Below, one piece after another: positions 50,612-60,144 of a stretch of DNA of 64,000 nt; positions within the stretch are counted from its first letter, which is position 1; each line of letters opens with the position of its first letter. The stretch lies in assembly GCA_963762615.1 (NCBI GenBank), contig CAVXLG010000001.1, positions 11,227 to 75,226 of the forward strand, written 5' to 3'. Source of the stretch: PALSA-505 sp963762615 (GTDB lineage Bacteria; Actinomycetota; Actinomycetes; Streptosporangiales; Streptosporangiaceae). Both the position numbers and the translations under genes were made by a program. The notes under the pieces were generated by a model. The model made no database searches. It saw only the letters and a program-made list of their open reading frames with translations, and was not told where the DNA came from.

Positions 50612-51877
50612 TCATCGCTTGCCCGTGCGCTTGCTCCGCGACTGCTTTTGCCGCTGCTGCCTGACCAGCGTGACCTCGGGCGGCTCGGGGGCCGCCGCCT
50701 CGGGCTCGGCGCGCCCCTTGACCAGCTTGCGCAGCCGCCCGCTGCTCCCGTTCGGGGTCGGCGGCGGTATGCCGAGCGTGGCCGGCTCGGCCTTCACCGC
50801 GGCAGGCTTCTTCCCGGTCGCCGGCTGCTTCGGCGCCGACTGGCTCGCCGTGGTTCCCGGCTGCCGGCCGGAGGCGGACGACTTGGCCGCTGCGGCTGGC
50901 TGCCCGGCGGCGGCCTTCGCGGTCCCGGCGGGCTTGCCCGCAGCGGCACCAGGCTTGGCGGCCGACCCTGTCCGCCGTGCCGCCTGCGCGTTCCCGGCCT
51001 TCGCCCGGCCCGCCTGCGTGCTCCCGGCCTTCGCCCGCGCCGCGGGCTGGATCGCAGCGGCGGGTGCCTTGCCGGGCACCCCGGCCCCGGCTGTCGCGGG
51101 CGCGGGCGCCTTGTCCAGCGGCGGAATCTTCTTGAACAGGAAGTACTGCTGGCCGAGCTGCCAGATGTTCGAGGTCATCCAGTACAGGACCAGGCCGAAC
51201 TGCCAGTACAGGCCGCTGAGCGCGAACAGCGGCGCGATGTAGACCATGTACTTCTGCGCGCCCGCCATCGGGTTGTCATCGCCGGCGGTCGGGTTCTGCA
51301 TCAGGCCGCGCTTCATGCTCTGCCGCACCGACAGGAAGGTCGTCACCGCGCTGATCACGACGGTGATCCCGATCACGACCTTGACATTGCCCGCGGTCGG
51401 AGGGTGCTGGAAGAGGAACTTCGAGGAGATGGTGGCGCCGAAGATCTTGGCGCTGTTGGCCTGGTGGACGACCAGCGGCGTCAGGCCGTACAGAGCCTTG
51501 TCCTCGGACATCGCGCGCAGCACGTTCAGCAGGGCGAACCACAGCGGAAGCTGGGCGACGAGCGGCAGGCACCCGGAGAGCGGGTTGGCCCCGTGCTCCT
51601 TGTACAGCTTCATCATCTCTTCTTGAAGCTTCTGCTTGTCTCCCTTGTAGCGCTTGCGCAGCGCCTGCAGCTCCGGCGCGAGCGCGATCATCTTGCGCTG
51701 GGAGTGCATCTGCTTGACGAACAGCGGCAGCAGCGCCAGCCGCATCAAGACGACGAGGACGACGATCACCAGTGCCCACGTCACGCCGCTCGCCGGGCCG
51801 AAGGGCACGGCGAGGACCGCGTGGATGTGCATGATCAGCCACCCGACGAGGTCGTACAGCGGGTTGAGGATGCCCAC
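50612..51877 (-). CDS. yidC: Membrane protein insertase YidC
   Basis: A 421-residue Oxa1/YidC insertase. It has five membrane segments: near the N-terminus (WLIMHIHAVLAVPFG), WALVIVVLVVLMRLALLPLFV, and later VKVVIGITVVISAVTTFLS, YMVYIAPLFALSGLYWQFGLVLYW. The positively charged cytoplasmic loop contains KRYKGDKQKLQEEMMKLYKEHGANPLSGCLP. The C-terminal 150 residues are a very Ala/Lys/Pro-rich tail that probably binds the ribosome. It is downstream of yidD. Confidence 0.95.
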   Translation of the reverse strand: MGILNPLYDLVGWLIMHIHAVLAVPFGPASGVTWALVIVVLVVLMRLALLPLFVKQMHSQRKMIALAPELQALRKRYKGDKQKLQEEMMKLYKEHGANPLSGCLPLVAQLPLWFALLNVLRAMSEDKALYGLTPLVVHQANSAKIFGATISSKFLFQHPPTAGNVKVVIGITVVISAVTTFLSVRQSMKRGLMQNPTAGDDNPMAGAQKYMVYIAPLFALSGLYWQFGLVLYWMTSNIWQLGQQYFLFKKIPPLDKAPAPATAGAGVPGKAPAAAIQPAARAKAGSTQAGRAKAGNAQAARRTGSAAKPGAAAGKPAGTAKAAAGQPAAAAKSSASGRQPGTTASQSAPKQPATGKKPAAVKAEPATLGIPPPTPNGSSGRLRKLVKGRAEPEAAAPEPPEVTLVRQQRQKQSRSKRTGKR

Positions 51878-51880
51878 CTA

Positions 51881-52192
51881 CTAGCTCCCTTGCGCTCTCG
51901 CCGACACGGTCCGCCTGGTGCGGCGTGGCGGTACCGGGTCATACCCGCCCGGGTGGAACGGATGGCACCGGCCGATCCTGCGTACCGCGAGCCAGCCTCC
52001 GCGCAGCGCGCCGTGCTCGGCGAGCGCCTGCAGCGCATAGGCACTGCACGACGGCGCGAACCTGCACCGCGGCATGAGCAGCCAGCTCACGCCGCGCTGG
52101 TAGCCGCGCACCGCCAGCATGAGCAGCCGCGCCGCGCCGGACGGCCGGGGAGCGGCGGCAGCCGCGGCCCGGACATCTGGCTCCCGCGTCAT
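51881..52192 (-). CDS. yidD: Membrane protein insertion efficiency factor YidD
   Basis: A 103-residue YidD, a small amphipathic helper of YidC. It has the family core LLMLAVRGYQRGVSWLLMPRCRFAPSCSAYALQAL and RIGRCHPFHPGGYDPVP with the conserved cysteines. ATG 52192 overlaps the rnpA stop as TGATGA. In the raw sequence its frame is continuous with the first part of rnpA, but that is explained by a one-base insertion in rnpA, not a gene fusion. Confidence 0.9.
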   Translation of the reverse strand: MTREPDVRAAAAAAPRPSGAARLLMLAVRGYQRGVSWLLMPRCRFAPSCSAYALQALAEHGALRGGWLAVRRIGRCHPFHPGGYDPVPPRRTRRTVSARAQGS

Positions 52193-52555
52193 CACTGGTG
52201 CAGCGCCCCAACCTGCCGCCGCAGCAAAGTGCCCATTACCAGGTCGAGCTCGGCGGCAAGAATCCGCCTGGCGTGCGGCCGCGGCCGAGGGATGGGCGCG
52301 GACAACTAGCAGGCTACCTCCCGGCAGGGAGTCCAGATAACCGCGGGCCAGATGTCTCAGCCGACGGCGCACCGTATTGCGCACCACCGCCCCGCCCACG
52401 GCCCGGCTCACCACGAACCCGACCCGGGCCGGCTCGTCCCGGTCGTCGCGGACCAGCAGGTGACCGGTCACCAGGCGGCGCCCCGACCTGCTACCGCGGC
52501 GCACGGCCATGGTGAACTCGGCGTGCCGCCGCATACGCGCCTGCGCTGGAAGCAT
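52192..52555 (-). CDS. rnpA: Ribonuclease P protein component, apparent +1 frameshift
   Basis: The protein subunit of RNase P. LPAQARMRRHAEFTMAVRRG, ARVGFVVSRAVGGAVVRNTVRRRLRHLAR and LLVVRAHPSAAAA are in the first frame. The expected C-terminal helix, ARRILAAELDLVMGTLLRRQ, is in the +1 frame and ends in a TGA that overlaps the yidD start. The extra base is at about 52273. Corrected length is 120 residues, exactly the family norm. It lies 34 bases downstream of rpmH. Confidence 0.88.
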
Positions 52556-52589
52556 CGGCGGCCTGCCCGGGTGCCGGTGGCCAGGCCCG

Positions 52590-52727
52590 TCAGGCGCTCA
52601 GCCGCGCGCGCCCCTTGCGCCTGCGCGCGGCGAGCACCGCCCGCCCGGCGCGGGTGCGCATCCGCAGGCGGAATCCGTGCTTCTTCGCGCGACGGCGGTT
52701 GTTCGGCTGAAAAGTACGCTTGCTCAC
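52590..52727 (-). CDS. rpmH: 50S ribosomal protein L34
   Basis: A 45-residue, very basic L34: SKRTFQPNNRRRAKKHGFRL, then RMRTRAGRAVLAARRRKGR and LSA. It starts at GTG 52727 and ends with TGA at 52592-52590. It is the conserved marker next to dnaA, on the opposite strand, and heads the rpmH-rnpA-yidD-yidC run. Confidence 0.96.
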   Translation of the reverse strand: MSKRTFQPNNRRRAKKHGFRLRMRTRAGRAVLAARRRKGRARLSA

Positions 52728-53147
52728 TGAGGGCTCCAGATGCGGTGCTTTGGCTCACGCCCCACCGCCCGGGCAGCCGCATCCGCACTGCGCCGGCCCG
52801 GTGGCCGGTCTATCAGCCTAGGTGCCGGCTGCCCGGCCGGTCAAACCGGAGCACCCGCGCCCGGCGGCCGCGCGGGCCCGGCAGTTCGCCGGCCCCCCCG
52901 GCACTTCGCCGCCCCCGCCTGGCACTTCGCCGACAGGTTACCGGAACACAGCCATTCGCTGAACGCACCGCAAGCCGGAAGCTTAGGCTGTGGACAACCG
53001 CATCCGGTTCAAGGGGCGGGCGCGAGAACCCAGACTTGCTCACGAAACTACTCAGGGTGACCGGGTGACCGGGACCGGCGCCGGCAACGTGTTCCACAAC
53101 CTGTGGATAGACCTCTGGACTGTCGTGGGGGCGCGAGGTGAACAATC
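52728..53147. promoter_or_regulatory. rpmH-dnaA divergent region with DnaA boxes
   Basis: No gene in these 420 bases. TGTGGACAA at 52989-52997 is a perfect DnaA box and TGTGGATAG at 53102-53110 has one mismatch; the latter lies 38 bases before dnaA, suggesting autoregulation. GGCACTTCGCCG-type repeats occur near 52890-52930. Confidence 0.6.
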
Positions 53148-54648
53148 GTGACTGAAACAGACCTCGCCGAGGTATGGGCCCGGTCGCTCGATGACCTGAA
53201 CGGGATACAGATCGAGGCTCATCAGCGCGCCTGGCTCAAGCTGACCAGGCCGCTCGGCCTGGTCGAGAACACGGCGCTGATCGCGACGCCCAACGAGTTC
53301 GTCAAGGAGCAGCTCGAGACCCGGCTGCGCACACTGATCACGCACGCGCTGTCGCGGGAGCTGGGCCGCAGCATCCAGCTCGCGGTCACGGTGGACCCGG
53401 CCGCCGCCGTCGGCGGCCCGGCGGGTCCCGCGCCGGACGGGGCGGACCGGCCGCATCCCGGCGCCGCGCGGCCGATCGACCCGCTCCGGCCCGGCGCCGG
53501 GGCGAGCCGTCCGGAGCAGGCCGTCGCCCCGGACGCCGACGGCGGCGGCGCGGGCGGCCAGCCCAGGACCTCGCGGCCGGGCGGCGGCCAGCACGTGCCG
53601 CGGCCGGCGTCAGCCAGGCTCAACCCCAAGTACACCTTCGAGACGTTCGTCATCGGGTCCAGCAACAGGTTCGCCCACGCGGCCGCGGTTGCGGTGGCCG
53701 AAGCCCCCGCCAAGGCATACAACCCGCTGTTCGTCTACGGCGACTCCGGGCTCGGCAAGACGCACCTGCTGCACGCCATCGGCCATTACGCGCAGAACTT
53801 CTACCAGGGCGTCAAGGTGCGGTACGTGAGCTCGGAGGAGTTCACCAACGATTTCATCAACATGATCAGGGACGGCAAGCAGGACGGATTCCGGCGCCGG
53901 TACCGCGACGTGGACGTGTTGCTCGTGGACGACATCCAGTTCCTGGAGAACAAGGAAGGAACCCAGGAGGAGTTCTTCCATACCTTCAACACCCTGCACA
54001 ACGCCAGCAAGCAGATCGTGATCTCCAGTGACCGCGCGCCGAAGCGCCTGGTGACGCTGGAAGACCGGCTCCGCAGCAGGTTCGAGTGGGGACTGCTCAC
54101 CGACGTGCAGCCGCCCGAGCTGGAAACGCGCATCGCCATCTTGCGCAAGAAGGCCGAGCAGGAGGGGCTGAACGCGCCTCCGGAGGTCCTGGAGTACATC
54201 GCGAGCCGGATCTCCACCAACATCCGCGAGCTCGAGGGCGCGCTCATCCGGGTCACCGCGTTCGCCAGCCTCAACCGGCAGTCCGTGGACCTCCAGCTGG
54301 CCGAGATCGTGCTGAAAGAATCTCATCCCCGAGGCCCAGGGACCGCAGATCACGGCGACCACGATCATGGGGCAGACCGCTTCCTACTTCGGGCTGTCCA
54401 TCGACGATCTCTGCGGGACGTCCCGGTCCCGGGTGCTGGCCACCGCCCGGCAGATTGCCATGTACCTGTGCCGGGAACTGACCGACCTGTCGCTGCCGAA
54501 GATCGGCCAGCAGTTCGGCGGCCGCGACCACACCACGGTCATGTACGCGGACCGCAAGATCCGGTCCTTGATGGCCGAACGCCGGTCGATCTACAACCAG
54601 GTCACCGAGCTCACCAACCGGATAAAGCAGCAGGCCCGGGCCGGATGA
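53148..54648 (+). CDS. dnaA: Chromosomal replication initiator DnaA, apparent +1 frameshift
   Basis: DnaA binds DnaA boxes and melts oriC. Domain I (about 1-85) and a Gly/Pro-rich domain II precede the AAA+ motor: NPLFVYGDSGLGKTHLLHAI (Walker A) and VLLVDDIQFLENKEGTQEEF (Walker B). After LQLAEIVLK the frame shifts: the continuation LIPEAQGPQITATTIMGQTA, the AAA+ end and domain IV with GGRDHTTVMYADRKIRSL are in the +1 frame. The extra base lies at about 54318-54321 (coding AAAGAATCTC). Corrected length is 499 residues. Unshifted, the protein would lack its DNA-binding domain. Confidence 0.92.
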
Positions 54649-55098
54649 ACGCCGGGAAACCGCGCGATGACGGCCGGCCTAACCCCGGTGAATCGGTCCG
54701 CGGACTGCAATCGGAGCGCACAGCCTGTGGACAACTCTGGGGAAAAGCTCGGGGCAACCGCGGGGCAGCGGGGGAAGCGCAGGGGAGAAGATGCGGACAA
54801 CCGGCCGGGGCGGCGCGACACCGCACAGCCAGCCCACGGCCGCGGCGCTGCACTCAACACCTGCTGTGGACGCGGAATGCCGGGCCAGCCTGGGAGAACG
54901 GCAGTTGTCCCCACGATCCACCGTGCCTACTGCGACTACGTTCTCTTCTTTATCTGACAACCTCAACCAACAGCAGCCGACCGGCGCGGCCGCCGGTCAT
55001 CTCACGACCGGCCAGGACACGGCGTCATTAGCTAGTCGCCATCGGCCTGCCCGTGCGAGGATCCCTGCACACGTGCAGCGGACAGGAGGCGGTTCGCA
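54649..55098. other. oriC: Probable oriC (dnaA-dnaN intergenic region)
   Basis: In actinomycetes oriC lies between dnaA and dnaN. This 450-base gap has one perfect DnaA box, TGTGGACAA at 54726-54734, and near-matches TGCGGACAA (54792-54800) and TTGTCCCCA (54905-54913). A less GC-rich stretch with TTCTCTTCTTTATCTG around 54941-54956 could be the unwinding element. Box number seems low compared with Streptomyces. No gene is seen. Confidence 0.65.
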
Positions 55099-56223
55099 GT
55101 GAGATTCCAGGTAGAGCGCGACGTGCTGGCCGAGGCCGTGGCGTGGACGGCGCGGGCGCTGCCGGCCCGCCCGGCGCTCCCGGTGCTCGCCGGGATGCGG
55201 CTGCAGGCAGCCGAGGAGCTGACGCTCTCCAGCTTCGACTATGACGTCTCCGCCCAGGCGTCGCTGCCGGTGGCGGCCGACGAACCCGGTGACGTGCTCG
55301 TCTCGGGGCGGCTGCTCAGCGAGATCACCCGCAGTCTGCCGCCGCGGCTGGTCGAGGTCCGCACGGAAGGCTCGCGGACGATCCTGACCTGCGGCAGCGC
55401 GCATTTCTCCCTGCTCATGCTGCCGGCTGAGGACTACCCCGCGCTGCCCGCCATGCCACCCTCGGTCGGCACCGTGGAAAGCGACGTGTTCGCCTCCGCC
55501 GTCGCCCAGGTGGCCGCGGCCGCGGGCCGCGATGACACGCTGCCCGCGCTGACCGGCGTGCGGGTGGAGATCGAGGCGGACACGCTGACGCTGATCGCCA
55601 CCGACAGGTACCGGCTCGCGGTGCGCGAGCTGCGCTGGAAACCGGCCCGGCCGGACCTGAACGCCGCCGTGCTGGTACCGGGCAAGGCGCTGTCCGACAC
55701 CGCCCGCGCGCTCACCGCCGGGGCCGAGGTCTCGATCGCGCTCGCCCTGCCCGGCGAGAGCGGGGACGGGATGATCGGCTTCGAGGGCGGCGGCAGGCGC
55801 GCGACCACCCGGCTGCTCGGCGGGGAGTTCCCCCGCTACCAGGCCCTGCTCCCTGACCAGGTGAACGCCACGGCCGAGCTGCCGGTGGCGCTGCTGACCG
55901 ACTCGGTCAAGCGGGTGGCCCTGGTGGCCGAGCGCAACACCCCTGTCCGGCTGGCCTTCTCCGCCGGGCAGCTGCTGCTCGAGGCGGGCACCGGAGATGA
56001 GGCCCAGGCGGCCGAGACGCTGGAGGCGAGCTACGAGGGCGAGGACATCCAGATCGCGTTCAACCCGCAGTACCTGCTCGACGGGCTGACCGCGATGGAC
56101 TCCGACACCGTCCGGATCTCGTTCACCACCCCGGCCAAGCCCGCCGTGATCACCGGCAAGCCAGCCGCGGACCAGGCCCCCGACTACCGGTACCTGCTGA
56201 TGCCGATCCGGCTCGGCGGATGA
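55099..56223 (+). CDS. dnaN: DNA polymerase III beta subunit (sliding clamp)
   Basis: A 374-residue beta clamp with three repeated domains. MRFQVERDVLAEAVAWTARALPARP opens domain 1. ATDRYRLAVRELRW is in domain 2, and the C-terminus ends KPAADQAPDYRYLLMPIRL, the usual ligand-groove region. GTG 55099 follows GGAGG. The frame is intact. recF follows after 181 bases with no gnd gene between them, unlike many actinomycetes. Confidence 0.96.
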   Translation: MRFQVERDVLAEAVAWTARALPARPALPVLAGMRLQAAEELTLSSFDYDVSAQASLPVAADEPGDVLVSGRLLSEITRSLPPRLVEVRTEGSRTILTCGSAHFSLLMLPAEDYPALPAMPPSVGTVESDVFASAVAQVAAAAGRDDTLPALTGVRVEIEADTLTLIATDRYRLAVRELRWKPARPDLNAAVLVPGKALSDTARALTAGAEVSIALALPGESGDGMIGFEGGGRRATTRLLGGEFPRYQALLPDQVNATAELPVALLTDSVKRVALVAERNTPVRLAFSAGQLLLEAGTGDEAQAAETLEASYEGEDIQIAFNPQYLLDGLTAMDSDTVRISFTTPAKPAVITGKPAADQAPDYRYLLMPIRLGG

Positions 56224-56404
56224 CCGTGAGCCGCCCGGGCCGGCCCGGGTGAGCGCGGGACCGCAGTAGCCTCGCACCCGTGAGCGTTGTTCGGAACCGG
56301 ATCGTGAGCGCGGGCCCGGAGCGCCTGCGCGAGCGGTCGGGCCAGGCCGGGATGCGGTCGCCGGAGCAGGCTAGGGTGAACGACGCCACCGTGAATGAGG
56401 CGCT

Positions 56405-57532
56405 GTGCACCTGACCCGGCTCGCGATGACCGACTTCCGCTGCTACCCGGCGGCGGACCTGCGGCTGGAGCCGGGCGTGACGTCGTTCACCGGCGCGAAC
56501 GGCCAGGGCAAGACCAACCTGATCGAGGCGGTGGGCTACGTGGCCACCCTGGCCAGCCACCGGGTCGCGACCGATGCGCCGCTGGTGCGCGCAGGCGCGG
56601 AGCGGGCCATCGTGCGGGCCGCGGTGACGGCGGCCGACCGCAGCACCCTGGTCGAGATCGAGATCAACCCGGCCCGGGCCAACCGGGCCAGGCTCAACCG
56701 CGCCCCGGTGCAAAGGCCGCGGCAGGTACTCGGCGCGCTGCGCGCGGTGCTGTTCGCTCCCGAAGATCTCGCCCTGGTCAAGGGTGATCCCGGCGAGCGC
56801 CGCCGGTACGCCGATGACCTGCTCGTGCAGTCCGCGCCGAGGTACGCGGGGGTCAGGTCCGACTACGAGCGGGTGGTGCGGCAGCGGACGGCGCTGCTGA
56901 AATCGGCGCGGGCCCGGCCTGCGGGCCAGCGGCCGATGCTCGGCGCGCTCGACGCCTGGGACGAGCAGCTGGCCCGGACCGGCGCCGAGCTGATGGCAGG
57001 CCGGATCGAGCTCATCGGCGCGCTCCGCCCGCTGACGGTCAAGGCGTACGCGGCAGTCTGCGGTGACGAGCGCGCGGTGGAGATGACCTACCGTCCCTCG
57101 TTCGGCGACAAGACCGAGCCGGCCGGCGATCAGGACCAGCTGGCCGGCGGCCTGCGCGCCGCGCTCGCCGAGTCCCGCGGCGCCGAGCTGGAGCGCGGCG
57201 TCTGCCTGGTGGGCCCGCACCGGGACGAGATCGACCTGCGGATCGGCGAGCTGCCCGCCCGCGGCTACGCCAGCCACGGCGAGTCCTGGTCACTCGCGCT
57301 GGCCCTGCGGCTGGCCGGCTACGAGCTGCTGCGCTCGGCCGGCGATGACCCGGTGCTGCTGCTCGACGACGTCTTCGCCGAACTCGACGCGCAGCGCCGG
57401 GACCGGCTGGCCGCGGTGGCGTCCGCCGCCGAGCAGGTGCTCGTCACGACCGCCGTTCCCGCCGACCTGCCGGCGGCGATGGCGGCGACCAGGTTCGACG
57501 TGGCCGAGGGGGTGATCACTCGTGCCCGCTGA
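56405..57532 (+). CDS. recF: DNA replication and repair protein RecF
   Basis: A 375-residue SMC-like ATPase that helps load RecA at gaps. MHLTRLAMTDFRCY is the typical start, Walker A is in GANGQGKTNLIEAVGYVA, and the signature and Walker B lie in YASHGESWSLALALRLA and DDPVLLLDDVFAELDAQRR. GTG 56405 is used. The stop overlaps the dciA start region by 11 bases. Confidence 0.95.
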   Translation: MHLTRLAMTDFRCYPAADLRLEPGVTSFTGANGQGKTNLIEAVGYVATLASHRVATDAPLVRAGAERAIVRAAVTAADRSTLVEIEINPARANRARLNRAPVQRPRQVLGALRAVLFAPEDLALVKGDPGERRRYADDLLVQSAPRYAGVRSDYERVVRQRTALLKSARARPAGQRPMLGALDAWDEQLARTGAELMAGRIELIGALRPLTVKAYAAVCGDERAVEMTYRPSFGDKTEPAGDQDQLAGGLRAALAESRGAELERGVCLVGPHRDEIDLRIGELPARGYASHGESWSLALALRLAGYELLRSAGDDPVLLLDDVFAELDAQRRDRLAAVASAAEQVLVTTAVPADLPAAMAATRFDVAEGVITRAR

Positions 57533-58050
57533 CGACGCCGGCCGCCGGATCCGCAAGGCCCGCGAGGCACTCGCCGCCGCCAGGGCGGACGCCAGGGACC
57601 GAGGCGAAAGTCCCGGCCCCGCCCGTTCGGCTGGAAGAGATTCTGCCGAACGGCACGGCGGCAGCCCCGCCGGGCAGCGCGGATCCGGCGGGGCAGAATC
57701 CGCAGCCGCTGGGAGCGGCGATCAGCCAGCTGCTGGCCGAGCGGGGATGGCGGCAGCAGGCCGCCGTCGGCTCGGCGTTCGGCCGCTGGGAGCAGATCGT
57801 CGGCCCGGAGCTCGCGGCGCACGCCAGGCCGGACGGGTTTTCCGGTGGTGAGCTGGTGGTGACCGCCGATTCCACCGCGTGGGCCACGCAGCTGCGGCTG
57901 CTGGCCGGGACCCTGGTCAGGCGGCTCAACGCCGAGCTCGGCGAGGGCACGGTCCAGCGGGTCAAGGTCCGGGGCCCGGCCGGGCCGCCGCGCCAGCCCG
58001 GCGCATGGCGGGCGCCCGGCGGCCGCGGGCCGCGCGACACCTACGGCTGA
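57522..58050 (+). CDS. dciA: DciA (DUF721) helicase loader, apparent frameshift
   Basis: DciA loads DnaB in bacteria lacking DnaC. The N-terminal helix PADDAGRRIRKAREALAAARAD is read from GTG 57522. The conserved DUF721 domain, LGAAISQLLAERGWRQQAAV, FGRWEQIVGPELAAHARP, ADSTAWATQLRLLAGTLV and the end GPRDTYG, is in the +1 frame. The junction lies between about 57595 and 57705 in a basic linker and cannot be placed exactly. The DUF721 part is well conserved, so the gene is probably real and the indel technical. It sits between recF and gyrB as usual. Confidence 0.82.
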
Positions 58051-58079
58051 ATGCGCCCATGTCAGACGCTACCCGCAGG

Positions 58080-58085
58080 TAAAAT
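58080..58085 (+). promoter_or_regulatory. -10 box of gyrB
   Basis: TAAAAT, an unusually AT-rich box for this DNA, about 75 bases before the preferred gyrB start. Confidence 0.4.
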
Positions 58086-58154
58086 GGTATAGCACACGGG
58101 CAGATGACGCTGGGTCTCGTGGCGCTCGTTCCCGGCAGGAGGAGTTCGGAGACT

Positions 58155-60092
<1,938 letters not shown>

Positions 60093-60144
60093 GCGGCGTC
60101 TGCGCGCGACACATTTACCGAGAGCTTTACCGAAAGGCCAGGAA

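Noticed and set aside
51881..52555. RnpA-YidD fusion protein
   Set aside because: A one-base insertion near 52273 explains it; the other frame gives a standard RnpA end and a stop overlapping the yidD ATG.
56224..56404. A gnd or small gene between dnaN and recF
   Set aside because: The 181-base gap has several GTG codons but no coding-like frame or family match.
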